Below, piece after piece: positions 35,559-43,890 of a stretch of 64,000 nucleotides of DNA (positions are counted from its first letter, which is position 1; every line of letters begins with the position of its first letter). This stretch comes from Candidatus Baltobacteraceae bacterium (lineage in GTDB: Bacteria; Vulcanimicrobiota; Vulcanimicrobiia; Vulcanimicrobiales; Vulcanimicrobiaceae), in NCBI GenBank assembly GCA_036488875.1, contig DASXGW010000012.1, forward strand, positions 186,001 through 250,000, written 5' to 3'. Both the position numbers and the translations under genes were made by a program. The notes under the pieces are model-generated. The model ran no database searches and was not told the DNA's origin. It saw only the letters and a program-made list of their open reading frames with translations.

Positions 35559-36979
35559 CGGTCCCTCATCCACTGTTTCTAGCTGACGTCGAGCGACATG
35601 AGGCGTTTCACGATGCGATCGCTACTATTGATCGTTACCTAACCAACGTCGAGAGCCTCCCCGTCGAGCGCGCCATCGATGCTTCAGAAGTCGCGCGGTT
35701 CATCGAGCGAATTAATTTCGCAGTGCCCATGAAACCGGACGAGGCGATCGCGTATGTCAACGAGGCGATGCTTCGCTTTCAAACGCACACAGGGCATCCA
35801 GGGTACTTTGGGCTATTCAATCCGGCATCCACCGCAATGGGTATCGTGGGCGAAGCGATGGTCGCGGCGTTCAACCCACAGCTCGCGGCTTGGTCTCATG
35901 CGCCGTTTGCCGTTCAGCTTGAGCAGTTCCTCATCCGGTCAATGGGCCGACGCTTCGGCGAGGAATTCAGTTATGGAGCGTTTACCTCTGGCGGGGCTGA
36001 AGCCAACTTCACCGCGACATTGTCAGCTCTCGCGAAGCGCTTCCCAACGTTCTCTTCCGCCGGAGCGCGCTCTCTGCCCGGGCAACCCATTGCCTATGCT
36101 AGTGCGGCCGCACATCATTCCATGATCAAGGTTGTCCGCGCGCTTGGCCTAGGCACCGAGGCGCTGCGTATCGTTCCTTGCGATACGTCGTATCGAATGG
36201 ACGTTGACGCACTGCGCGACGCGATCGAGTCGGATCGCCGTGCCGGTTCCTATCCGTTTTTTGTTGTCGGAACGGCCGGGGCAACTGCCACCGGAATCAT
36301 TGAACCCCTTGCCGCGATCTCGGACGTCGCTACTGACAATGGCTTGTGGTTTCACGTGGACGCGGCGTGGGGCGGCTTTGCGGCCTTCGTTCCCGAGTTC
36401 CGAAGCCTCCTCGCCGGCGCTGAATTCGCAGATTCTGTGACGTTCGATCCGCACAAGATGCTCGGGATCCCGATGGGCGCAGGTATGTTCCTCACGCGCC
36501 ACGGGAGCATTCTGGGAGAAGTCTTCTCCGTCACCACGAGCTACATGCCGGCGAGTACGTCGGATGACCAGCTCGATCCGTTTACACACTCGATGCAGTG
36601 GTCTCGGCGCTTTATCGGACTTAAGCTGTTTCTCTCATTGGCGGTCGCCGGGTGGGATGGATATGCGGAGGTTCTGCGTGACCAGGTGCGATTGGGCAAT
36701 CTCTTGCGCAAACAGCTGGTGGCCTCGAACTGGAAGCTACACAACCGTACACCGCTGCCGATCGTATGCACGACTCCAATGCTCACATCGAAAGCGCCGG
36801 CTAAGATAAGCGAGGATGTCAAGCGCCGTGGTAGATCTTGGGTGTCCTCGGTTATTCTTCCGGATGGAACACCAACCATTCGCGCCTGTATCTGTAACTA
36901 CCGGACATCGGCAGCCGACATAGAGAGGTTGATCGTCGACCTTACGGACGCCGCCTCAGAGAGTGTCAGTCAGGCTTAA
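35555..36979 (+). CDS. PLP-dependent group II decarboxylase
   Basis: 474 residues, GTG start overlapping the ATP-grasp stop (GTGA). Fold-type I group II amino acid decarboxylase: HPGYFGLFNP, AFTSGGAEANFTA, HHSMIKVVRALGLG with PLP-stacking His, WFHVDAAWGGFAAF (Asp to pyridine N) and SVTFDPHKMLGIPMGAG with Schiff-base Lys301. Relatives decarboxylate aromatic amino acids, glutamate, or 2,4-diaminobutyrate, giving an amine and CO2. The exact amino acid cannot be set. Last gene of the operon; copy B of the attachment-like repeat begins 50 bp after it. Confidence 0.92.
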   Translation: MTVPHPLFLADVERHEAFHDAIATIDRYLTNVESLPVERAIDASEVARFIERINFAVPMKPDEAIAYVNEAMLRFQTHTGHPGYFGLFNPASTAMGIVGEAMVAAFNPQLAAWSHAPFAVQLEQFLIRSMGRRFGEEFSYGAFTSGGAEANFTATLSALAKRFPTFSSAGARSLPGQPIAYASAAAHHSMIKVVRALGLGTEALRIVPCDTSYRMDVDALRDAIESDRRAGSYPFFVVGTAGATATGIIEPLAAISDVATDNGLWFHVDAAWGGFAAFVPEFRSLLAGAEFADSVTFDPHKMLGIPMGAGMFLTRHGSILGEVFSVTTSYMPASTSDDQLDPFTHSMQWSRRFIGLKLFLSLAVAGWDGYAEVLRDQVRLGNLLRKQLVASNWKLHNRTPLPIVCTTPMLTSKAPAKISEDVKRRGRSWVSSVILPDGTPTIRACICNYRTSAADIERLIVDLTDAASESVSQA

Positions 36980-37029
36980 GTAGACGTTCGCAGAGAGGTG
37001 CGCTAAAAAGCCTTAGGCTATAAGACTTT

Positions 37030-37177
37030 TGGTAGCGCCAACGGGAATCGAACCCGTTATTGCGGATGCAGATTGATGCAGCCTATACGGGAAATCGGCC
37101 GAATTCGGCCGATTTCCCATTTTTAATCATATGCGATGCAATCTGATACAAGTACTTGGTAGGCATTTGGGTAGACA
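37030..37177 (-). repeat. Attachment-site-like repeat, copy B
   Basis: Same 31-nt tRNA 3' end as copy A at 37030-37060 (minus strand), then the shared GATTGATGCA..CCTATACGGG segment, a perfect 30-bp palindrome (37089-37118, GGGAAATCGGCC centred on GAATTC) with a T-run behind it on the plus strand, and GATGCAATCTGATACAAG..GGTAGGC-atttg-GGTAGAC. Beyond CCA on the minus strand a hairpin AAAAG.CTTA/TAAG.CTTTT with a T-run (about 37003-37030) looks like a terminator different from that at copy A. Confidence 0.85.
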
Positions 37178-37234
37178 TCGCGACCCGTGACTAACCGTCA
37201 GCGGAGGAGGGTGGTTCCGTCCCGCCGCGTTCTT

Positions 37235-37903
37235 CTACCAGCCGCCGCCTGGGGGGGCGGACGTTGGTTGCGAAGACGGCGCCGGGCTCGGCGTCGGTCC
37301 CGGCTTGGCCCCATCCTTGATCACGATAACGTCTTGCATACCTTCTGCGTAGTGAAACGCGCAGCCGACCAGATACGTGCCCGCCTTGGAAAGTTTGACT
37401 CTAACGGATCCGCCCGGCTTGATCGGACCGCTTGCATAGCCGGGGCCGAACACTCCGTTCCCGCGTGCGCTAACCGAAAGGTTTATGTTAGCCGGAAAGT
37501 GTGCCGGCGGACCGCCGACGGCTTTGACAAAGTCGAACGTATGCTCATCGGTTTTCGAAAGATTGTGAATCGTGATCACGGTTCCGGGCGGAAAAGCGAG
37601 CGTTTGTGCGCGCCGCGTCTGTGTAAAACCACCAACCATGCCCCAGGGCTTGTGATCTGAAGTGCCGACGCCCTCTGCGGGAAGTTCTTCGCCAACGCTG
37701 TTTCGGGGTAACGTCGCCGTTAGTGAAAGGTCGTCGCTCATCCTCATGACGTGTCCCGGCATAGCAGGCGTGAGATTGTTGCTACGGGCATTGAGCGGGA
37801 AGGCGACGCCGCTACCTGCATTTTGAGGCGTCAGGCCTCCTCCGCAGGCAACGAGGCCGCACGCGACCAGCCCCATTGACAAGGCTGCTAGTTTTCTGAA
37901 CAT
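37235..37903 (-). CDS. Cupredoxin-domain lipoprotein
   Basis: 222 residues from ATG 37903 with TTGGAGGA at a fitting distance. Lipoprotein signal (LVACGLVACGG), a ~70-residue linker region, then a plastocyanin-like cupredoxin with His in DEHTFDF and the C-terminal copper loop GCAFHYAEGMQ (Cys-x2-His-x4-Met). A Pro/Ser tail follows (PSPAPSSQPTSAPP). Expected to carry one electron at a type-1 copper outside the membrane. It is first of a run of exported copper proteins on this strand. Confidence 0.85.
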   Translation of the reverse strand: MFRKLAALSMGLVACGLVACGGGLTPQNAGSGVAFPLNARSNNLTPAMPGHVMRMSDDLSLTATLPRNSVGEELPAEGVGTSDHKPWGMVGGFTQTRRAQTLAFPPGTVITIHNLSKTDEHTFDFVKAVGGPPAHFPANINLSVSARGNGVFGPGYASGPIKPGGSVRVKLSKAGTYLVGCAFHYAEGMQDVIVIKDGAKPGPTPSPAPSSQPTSAPPGGGW

Positions 37904-38009
37904 CGAGTCCTCCAAAGAATCTTGTTGATTTACTGGAGTTTACGCGATGGTCATGAAGAGAGTATAAATCGTTTGATGACTCGCGCCCTTACGCACGTTT
38001 TATTTTGCG

Positions 38010-38885
38010 CTATCCGAGAGTTATATCGTGCGTCGTAGCGTTTCCCGCGTGCATCTCGATCGTACGATAACCGATCGCGTGCAGAAGCTGATTTGGCGGA
38101 AGCGCCAGCGGCCCCGGCTTCGGCGCGCTCCCGGGTGATGGCTGCGGATACGCGGTCGCATTGGCGGTCGCGAATCGAATGTTGCCTTCGGTGTGCTCGA
38201 TGACCTGATGGATGTGTCCGTTGAGTACGGTCACCGCATCGAAACCAGCGAGCATTGCGAGCGCTTTCGATCCATCTTCCGTCGTCCAACCCCATTGCGG
38301 ATAGAGCGCGTAGAGCGGTACGTGAGCAAAGACGACGATCGGACGGGATTTCGGAACCGCAGCGAGGTCGTGCTGCAGCCAACCGAGCTGGTCGTTGCCG
38401 AGCTTACCCATATTCTCGAAGTCAAAGACGTTAACGAGCGCAACGTAATGGACGTCTTGCGCTTCCCATGAAAACCAGCCGTCGGCTCCCGACTTGGCCG
38501 GGAAGTTTGCGTAAAACGGTTTCAAGCCGTCCTGCAGTGCATCGTGCTCGCCCGGCAGTACGATCGTTGGCGCCTTGAGCGAACCCAACAGCTGCTTGCC
38601 GAGATCGAATTGCTCAGGCTTTGAAAGATGCGTAACGTCGCCGGTGTGAATGACGAAACTCGGCTGATTTGGAAGCGCGTTGATCTTGTCGATCGCCTGC
38701 TTTAGCGTGCCTGCAACATCCGGGTTCGCAGGCTGGTGAAATCCGAGGTGACTGTCGCTGATCTGAATGAAATACGGATCTTCCGGCGACATGCCGGCCG
38801 CGCGAACGATGCCGCCTGCTGTCATTGCGTACGCGATACCCGCGCCGGTCCAGCCGACGTGTCCTAGAAAGTCGCCGCGTTTCAT
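38010..38885 (-). CDS. Exported metallophosphoesterase
   Basis: 291 residues. N-terminal segment KRGDFLGHVGWTGAGIAYAM resembles a Tat-type leader. Calcineurin-like metal motifs follow: QISDSHLGF (D-x-H), HTGDVTH (GD), PGEHD (in place of GNHD), FAHVPLYA and NGHIHQV. Acts on a phosphoester outside the cytoplasm, substrate unknown. Its ATG overlaps the stop of the amicyanin-like gene (ATGA), so the two are translationally coupled. Confidence 0.88.
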   Translation of the reverse strand: MKRGDFLGHVGWTGAGIAYAMTAGGIVRAAGMSPEDPYFIQISDSHLGFHQPANPDVAGTLKQAIDKINALPNQPSFVIHTGDVTHLSKPEQFDLGKQLLGSLKAPTIVLPGEHDALQDGLKPFYANFPAKSGADGWFSWEAQDVHYVALVNVFDFENMGKLGNDQLGWLQHDLAAVPKSRPIVVFAHVPLYALYPQWGWTTEDGSKALAMLAGFDAVTVLNGHIHQVIEHTEGNIRFATANATAYPQPSPGSAPKPGPLALPPNQLLHAIGYRTIEMHAGNATTHDITLG

Positions 38886-39211
38886 GGCGTGGTTCCTCCC
38901 GTGGGGCGCACGACGATGACACCCTTCATATATGGGTGCAGCGCGCAGAAATAGGCGTAAGTCCCCGGCTTGCTAAAGGTGTGCGTCCAGCCGTCGCCGG
39001 TATCCATGCCCGTTGAGTCGAATGATTTATCGACCGCGGTTACCGTATGCGCCTCACCGTCGTCGTTGACGAAATGTACGGTCGTACCCGGCGCAACGGC
39101 GAGCGTTGCCGCGTGGTACGCAAAGTCTTTGATGTGCACCGTCGGGCCGGCGGGGGCCGGAGCCGCGCCCAAGGCGGCCAACATGGCTGAGGCTAGTAAG
39201 AGAACTTTCAT
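38882..39211 (-). CDS. Amicyanin-like cupredoxin
   Basis: 109 residues from ATG 39211, opening with a signal peptide (KVLLLASAMLAALGAAPAPA). Cupredoxin strands IKDFAYHAATLAVAPGTTVH and FVNDDGEAHTVTAV (copper His) and the loop FCALHPYMKG (Cys-x2-His-x2-Met) match amicyanins. Soluble periplasmic electron carrier. Coupled to the metallophosphoesterase downstream; 55 bp after the stop of another cupredoxin-type gene. Confidence 0.9.
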   Translation of the reverse strand: MKVLLLASAMLAALGAAPAPAGPTVHIKDFAYHAATLAVAPGTTVHFVNDDGEAHTVTAVDKSFDSTGMDTGDGWTHTFSKPGTYAYFCALHPYMKGVIVVRPTGGTTP

Positions 39212-39266
39212 ATCGCTACTATGCGCAACTACCGACGCCGGTTCGTCTAAGGGCAATTTACTCCGA

Positions 39267-39779
39267 TCAAAGATTCATCGTCCTGTTCCGGTCGAGGGTG
39301 AGACCCCGCGTGTGGTCGACGCCATCCGCCGTGATGAAGTGAATGGTGTATTTTTCGGGCGGGAGTCCGTCGATTTCGAACCTTCCGTCCCGGACCAAGG
39401 CGTACGGGCCGCCGGCAACCACGATCGTTCCATGCATGGACGCGTGAATGTGACAGCGCAGAGGCACGACTCCGGGACGAGTAAACGTCACGGTCTTACC
39501 GGGTCCGGTGTCGTAATAACCGAGATCGAAGCCGTTGGCTTCGTCGGTGGAATAGATGCTGTGATAGAGCGGGTCCTCGTTGGAAAACCGCACCCGGCTT
39601 CCGGCGGGAACGACGATCATCTCCGGCTTGAACGCGAGACCTACGTTGCGCATTACGAATTCGCCGGCTGCGGCTCTATCCGCCGGGCCGCTCACCCAAA
39701 CTGCAAAGCCGCGCGCCGCCGTTCCGCTAAGCGAAAAGGTTTGCGCGACCGCTAACGCAGCCAACACGAACGCGTTCAC
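39267..39779 (-). CDS. Exported cupredoxin-like (methylamine-utilisation type) protein
   Basis: 170 residues from GTG 39779, which overlaps the HD-GYP stop as GTGA; a signal peptide (NAFVLAALAVAQTFSLSG) follows at once. Contains FKPEMIVVPAGSRVRFSNED, LYHSIYST (His), RPGVVPLRCHIHASMHGTI (Cys-x-His-x3-Met-like loop) and a C-terminal carboxypeptidase-regulatory-like strand set (GRFEIDGLPPEKYTIHF). Such proteins sit with cytochrome/copper oxidases in other bacteria. Role inferred as periplasmic copper/redox protein. Confidence 0.82.
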   Translation of the reverse strand: MNAFVLAALAVAQTFSLSGTAARGFAVWVSGPADRAAAGEFVMRNVGLAFKPEMIVVPAGSRVRFSNEDPLYHSIYSTDEANGFDLGYYDTGPGKTVTFTRPGVVPLRCHIHASMHGTIVVAGGPYALVRDGRFEIDGLPPEKYTIHFITADGVDHTRGLTLDRNRTMNL

Positions 39780-41029
39780 GCTTGCTGCCCAAAGATATCG
39801 GCAAGTTCCTCGACGTTTGCGGCACGCGGGGGCGGTGGGACCAAGCCGCCATCGATCAGCCCGATGAAGGCCTTCACACAACTCGAATCCCACTGAATGC
39901 CCGAGCCGCGCAGCAGTTCCACGCGTGCATCGTGAGGTGTTAGCGCACGGCGATAGGGGCGGTCCGTAGTCATTGCATCGTACGTGTCGGCAACAGCGAT
40001 TATTCGCGCGCCCAAGGGGATGTCGTCACCGGCAAGCTCGCTGGGGTAGCCGCGTCCATCCCAGCGCTCGTGGTGGTGCAGAATGCACGGCATCGCTTCG
40101 CGCATTGCCTCGACCCCGCTCAGAACATCGCTCGCGATTCTCGGGTGGGAGCCCATGATCGCTCGTTCGTGCTCGTCGAGCCTCGCGGGTTTAAGGAGGA
40201 CGGCGTCCGGAATGCCGATCTTCCCCACATCGTGCAGAAGCGCCGCGATCTCGATCGTTTCGCCGAAGCGAGCGCTGAGGCGCATGCGCTGCGCCAGCTT
40301 TACCGCATATCCCGAAACGCGCTCAGAGTGGCCGGCCGTGTACGGGTCGCGCTTGTCGATGATGGCCGCGATGCCCATCATCGTCTGCTTGAAAGTCTCA
40401 TCGGCCAAGCGGCGTTGGCGGTTGAGCTCGCGCTGAGCCTGGAAAGCTAACGCGAACAACGATATGAAGATGAATCCGCACGCGATCCATGTGACCTTGA
40501 AAACGAACGGCTGCGCTTTTTTGTAATCGGCGTCGAACTGCGCTTGTGAAAAATCGACGCCAATCACGACGGCTACGCTGTTGTCGTTCGGATTCCCATA
40601 AGGCGAGTACGCTCGGAAAAGACTTTCTCCGTTTATGGACTGCTTGGGGCCGACGACGTACTCGCGAGCCGCGATCGCCTTCGAGACCAAGGCCCGCTCG
40701 GGCGGGGTGCCGGCTGGGAAAACGGCGGTGCCGTCCGATCGGTACAAGAACAGCGCGCGATCGCCGGGTATGCCGGCCAGGCCCGCCAGATTCTCACTTT
40801 CCTGAGTTAGGGTTGCCTCAAGGCCGCGCGGAATCGGATGGCTCATGTCGGTATGCTCGAAGGCCGGCGTGAGATCCGAGCTCACACGGGCCAACGCAGA
40901 GTAGACTGCGGCTCGGGTTTGTTCGGCCTCTTGGCCAGACGCGAACAGGTAAGAAAGCACCATCGCCGTGCTCAATGAAAGCACCAGCGTCATCAAGCCG
41001 AAGCGCACGAGGAAATCGAACTTCCGCAC
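39776..41029 (-). CDS. Membrane-bound HD-GYP phosphodiesterase
   Basis: 417 residues from GTG 41029, 15 bp after the peroxiredoxin stop (an open frame to 41092 overlaps that gene). Two transmembrane helices (~8-28 and ~160-180) flank a periplasmic sensor region with LFLYRSDG and GESLFRAYSPYGNPND. The cytoplasmic domain is a complete HD-GYP: IIDKRDPYTAGHSERV, LLHDVGKIGIPD, GSHPRIASDVL, HHHERWDGRGYP and IIAVADTYDAMTTDRPYR. Expected to hydrolyse cyclic di-GMP in response to an external signal. Its operon mates are redox and copper proteins. Confidence 0.9.
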   Translation of the reverse strand: MRKFDFLVRFGLMTLVLSLSTAMVLSYLFASGQEAEQTRAAVYSALARVSSDLTPAFEHTDMSHPIPRGLEATLTQESENLAGLAGIPGDRALFLYRSDGTAVFPAGTPPERALVSKAIAAREYVVGPKQSINGESLFRAYSPYGNPNDNSVAVVIGVDFSQAQFDADYKKAQPFVFKVTWIACGFIFISLFALAFQAQRELNRQRRLADETFKQTMMGIAAIIDKRDPYTAGHSERVSGYAVKLAQRMRLSARFGETIEIAALLHDVGKIGIPDAVLLKPARLDEHERAIMGSHPRIASDVLSGVEAMREAMPCILHHHERWDGRGYPSELAGDDIPLGARIIAVADTYDAMTTDRPYRRALTPHDARVELLRGSGIQWDSSCVKAFIGLIDGGLVPPPPRAANVEELADIFGQQA

Positions 41030-41043
41030 GTTTTTATTAAATG

Positions 41044-41590
41044 CTACGCCGAAGCGAGGACGGCGATTCCGGGTTTCCAATTGGCGGCACATAAGCCGCC
41101 GCTCTGCAGGGCTTGGAGCATGCGCAACACTTCGTCCACGCTGCGGCCGACGTTATTGTCGGTGACCGTAGCAAACTTCAAAATGCCCTTCGGGTCGATG
41201 ATAAACAATCCGCGCTGCGCCAGGCCCGCATCGTCGAGAACGTCATAAGCTCGGGCAGTGTCTTTGCTCATGTCGGAGGCTAACGGATACTTCACGCCGG
41301 CGATTCCGTTGCGCTCCCGGGGAGAGCACAGCCAGGTCCAGTGTGACGAGAGGGAATCCACCGAACAGCCGAGGACGTCGGCACCCAGGCGTGCGAACTC
41401 GTCATAGCGATCCGAGAACGAAACGATTTCCGTGGGGCAGATGATCGCGAAATCTTTCGGATAAAAAACAGCACAAGCCACTTTCCCTGGTAGTCGGCGA
41501 GCGATACCTCCTTACCGAGGGTAGCCTTATCGGTCGCATCCTTCGTGCTGGAAACCGAAAGTCGGGGGCGCGTTTACCAACCTTTATCAC
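41044..41590 (-). pseudogene. Typical 2-Cys peroxiredoxin, two frameshifts
   Basis: GTG 41590 begins IKVGKRAPDFR; one base is missing near 41552-41557 (CGG before TTT); the next frame reads STKDATDKATLGKEVSLADY and QGKWLVLFF; a T is missing from the T-run at 41463-41468; the third frame reads YPKDFAIICPTEI with peroxidatic Cys and continues to GGLCAANWKPG with resolving Cys. Joined, the protein is a complete ~180-residue AhpC/Prx1-type peroxidase reducing H2O2 and organic peroxides. Two homopolymer-linked deletions in an otherwise perfect gene suggest sequence error as much as decay. Confidence 0.85.
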
Positions 41591-41854
41591 AAGTTTGTAC
41601 TCTCTCTCTACAGCATGAGAACGATTTGGTTACTCGTTGGGTCAAGCTTAGTAGGCGCAACTAAAGCGCACGGTTCGTCCGATCGGCGGGATCGAACGCG
41701 GCGTCATTTATACGCCCGAAAGCCGTTTTCGGTTCGGCCTTGGCGAGGTTGCCGGTGCACCGTCCTACCGAGTTACCGAGTTTCAGACTTTCTTCAGAAC
41801 TTTGGCGGCATGGTATGCTAGTAACATTCTCCCGCTAAAAAACATGGAGACACC

Positions 41855-42496
41855 GTGCGCATCGTTTGTCTTTTTATTTGTGCCTTGCTGATTGTTCCAC
41901 AAGTAGCGCTTTCGGCGAGCAGCCAGGATAACGTATCTCTCAGCGGCATCGTAGTGTCGGTCAACGGCAAGGCCGTTGTGGTGGAAACGTCATCCGGGCG
42001 TAAGACTGTTGCTTACTACGCAAAAGTTCGCCTCTTCGGCATTCGCAGCTCATCGCTGGATAAGGTCACGGCGAATTCCTTTGTCGGAACGACGGTTTCT
42101 CCTCAGCCGGACGGTTCGTTTCAATCGACCGAAGTGCACATCTTTGCGCCGTCCTTGCGCGGCACCGGTGAAGGTTTCACAAAGATGGACGACGGTCGAG
42201 GCCACATGATGGCAAACTCTACGGTGCGAACGACCGTTCAGCCGAATATGATGGCGAATTCAACGGTGAGGTCCGTCGGCGGGAGTACCGCCGGAAAAAC
42301 GATCACGATGGTCTTTCCCAGCGGCACAAAGGTGATTCACATCCCGGCCGGCGTTCCAGTTGTTTACATCGAGCCGGGAACGACCGCCATGCTGACGCCC
42401 GGCACGCACGTTCGCGTCGCGGCCACGGAGAACGGCCAAACGCTTGTTGCAAGGTTTATCATCGCGGGAGAGCATGGGTTGATCCCTCCGATGTAA
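41855..42496 (+). CDS. Exported hypothetical protein
   Basis: 213 residues, GTG start behind GGAGACACC; signal peptide IVCLFICALLIVPQVALSA. An OB-like first half (NVSLSGIVVSVNGKAVVVET) is followed by GTGEGFTKMDDGRGHMMANS and two copies of NxMMANSTVR, then a beta-rich end. The GTGEG..MTNGTV-like centre is shared with exported proteins in proteobacteria that have been loosely annotated as metal-transport proteins. Function unknown; Met/His residues could bind metal. Confidence 0.7.
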   Translation: MRIVCLFICALLIVPQVALSASSQDNVSLSGIVVSVNGKAVVVETSSGRKTVAYYAKVRLFGIRSSSLDKVTANSFVGTTVSPQPDGSFQSTEVHIFAPSLRGTGEGFTKMDDGRGHMMANSTVRTTVQPNMMANSTVRSVGGSTAGKTITMVFPSGTKVIHIPAGVPVVYIEPGTTAMLTPGTHVRVAATENGQTLVARFIIAGEHGLIPPM

Positions 42497-42635
42497 GCTC
42501 CGGCGAAGGACGTGTCGCCGCGAGTTCCCTCGCTACCGGAGTCGCGGCCATCGCGATCAACTCCGGAAGTTCCCAATCCGGATAGCGCCGCGTCATCTCC
42601 TCGGTCAGCTGCCGTGTTGCCAGTTCGGGCATGAC

Positions 42636-42863
42636 CCAACGCGACGCCAATTTCACCAAGACAGGGCCGCCATCGCCCGCGAAATGGTGTCGACGCTGCG
42701 AGCCAACCACGCACGCGTCGAGGATGGCACAAAAATAGAGCAGCTGGCCGCAGAGCTTTCAGCCACGAACGCCGAATTTCAGGCGCTGTGGGAGGGCAGC
42801 GATATCACGGTCGACTTTCATTCACGTACTCCGCGCTTGCACCCCGGGAGGCTCAGACAGTGA
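42636..42863 (+). pseudogene. C-terminal fragment of an MmyB-type HTH regulator
   Basis: In one plus frame ending at TGA 42861-42863 the text FHQDRAAIAREMVSTLRANH, ELSATNAEFQALWEGSDITV resembles the last third of the MmyB-like ligand-binding domain found in XRE-type regulators. No start, no DNA-binding part and no continuation upstream. The 42497-42635 stretch holds nothing recognised on the plus strand; a minus-strand frame (42459-42710, containing ELATRQLTEEMTRRYPDWEL) might be another gene remnant. Confidence 0.55.
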
Positions 42864-42946
42864 CGCTCGTCGTCGCTCTCCCACATGACGAGGAGACCCG
42901 TGCTAAGCTTCGGTATTGAAGCAGATTGCTGGCGAGGAGCTGAATC

Positions 42947-43408
42947 GTGAAACACACCGCAATCTCACCCGGCGAGGCCGCCGATAGACTTGCCATCCGC
43001 GAACTTGTTGAAACCTACGCCTATTGCGCTGACCGGCGCGAAGCCGCAGCTCAAATGGCATTGTTCACGGCAGATACACACTTCGTCGTGTTTATGGACG
43101 CCAAAAATCCGAAGCCGTCGCAAGAACTACACTCCCGCGATGCCCTTGCCCCCGTTTTCGCGGATCTGAATAGATATCAGGCGACTATGCACTTCGTGGG
43201 ACAGAGCACGATATCGTCGCTCACGGAGGACCGCGCCACAGGGCAAGCCTACTGCCTGGCCCACCATCTCACCGTCGACGGCGATCGCCGACGCTTGATG
43301 ATCGCGACGCTTCGCTACCTTGACACGTTTTCGAAATTGGACGGTGCGTGGCTTTTTGCCGAGCGACTGCTTTATGTTGATTGGTTGGAGGAACGCAATC
43401 TGTCCTGA
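42947..43408 (+). CDS. SnoaL/NTF2-like protein
   Basis: 153 residues, GTG start. Opening helices DRLAIRELVETYAYCADRRE and ALFTADTHFVVFMD, then the curved sheet (MHFVGQSTISSLTEDRATGQ, YCLAHHLTVDG, ATLRYLDTFSKLDGAWLFAE) match the SnoaL_4 branch of the NTF2-like cone fold. Members include small-molecule isomerases, dehydratases and hydrolases; many are uncharacterised. A stand-alone gene between remnants. Confidence 0.85.
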   Translation: MKHTAISPGEAADRLAIRELVETYAYCADRREAAAQMALFTADTHFVVFMDAKNPKPSQELHSRDALAPVFADLNRYQATMHFVGQSTISSLTEDRATGQAYCLAHHLTVDGDRRRLMIATLRYLDTFSKLDGAWLFAERLLYVDWLEERNLS

Positions 43409-43424
43409 CCGTTTGTGAATTTCG

Positions 43425-43463
43425 TGCAGATTGACGTGATCTGAAGCGAGTACTTGGTAGACG
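43425..43463 (-). repeat. Partial attachment-like repeat, copy E
   Basis: GTGCAGATTGACGTGATCTG then AAGCGAGTACTTGGTAGACG corresponds to the right-hand portion of copies A-C (GCAGATTGATGCAATCTGATGCAAGTACTTGGTAGAC) with a few substitutions. The tRNA 3' end and the palindrome segment are missing, so this is a decayed or truncated copy. Confidence 0.65.
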
Positions 43464-43481
43464 TGTTGCCCACGGGCCATT

Positions 43482-43889
43482 CTAATCGATCTCGGAAGCG
43501 TCCTCAAAGCGACGCAAACCAGACGCTTCGATTTCGTCGATCGATCGGCGATAGACGATGCCCCCATTTGCGCTAACTGCGTCGTTGATTGGCACGGGGT
43601 CGGACTCGACGACGCGGGCCAGCAGCGCGTGCATACCTGCCGGCATCACCTCGGTGAGCTCGTCGCGAGCCTCTTCATCGCCGCCTCCCGGCAGCGCGGC
43701 GACATCGATCAGCATCGAAGCATCCGTGTCGGATCCTTCTGAAACGAGCTCCCCATCGACCGACCGTCCAACTAACTCCGAGCGCTCGAGACGAATGACT
43801 CCCTGGCGAGAAAGGTCGAGCAGTATCGCATTAGCAGCGGCAGCTTCCTCGAGCGTCGGAAAGATCGCAGCAATGTAGTTCTCGATCAT
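43482..43889 (-). CDS. Short DUF1269-like protein
   Basis: 135 residues from ATG 43889, one base after the stop of its partner gene. MIENYIAAIFPTLEEAAAAN and the end INDAVSANGGIVYRRSIDEI match the two flanks of the full-length relative at 55269-55829, but the central Gly/Ala-rich membrane-like hairpin is missing and replaced by an acidic stretch (DGELVSEGSDTDASM). A natural short paralogue that might bind its partner's soluble domain; function unknown. Confidence 0.75.
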   Translation of the reverse strand: MIENYIAAIFPTLEEAAAANAILLDLSRQGVIRLERSELVGRSVDGELVSEGSDTDASMLIDVAALPGGGDEEARDELTEVMPAGMHALLARVVESDPVPINDAVSANGGIVYRRSIDEIEASGLRRFEDASEID

Positions 43890-43890
43890 G

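Noticed and set aside
41615-41821. Short frame starting MRTIWLLVGSSLVG
   Set aside because: Begins like a signal peptide but continues as Arg/His-rich text with no ribosome site; the 264-bp gap has no other support.
42459-42710. Minus-strand frame with ELATRQLTEEMTRRYPDWEL
   Set aside because: Partly protein-like but lacks a convincing start and overlaps the 3' end of 41855-42496 and the MmyB fragment; mentioned only as a possible remnant.
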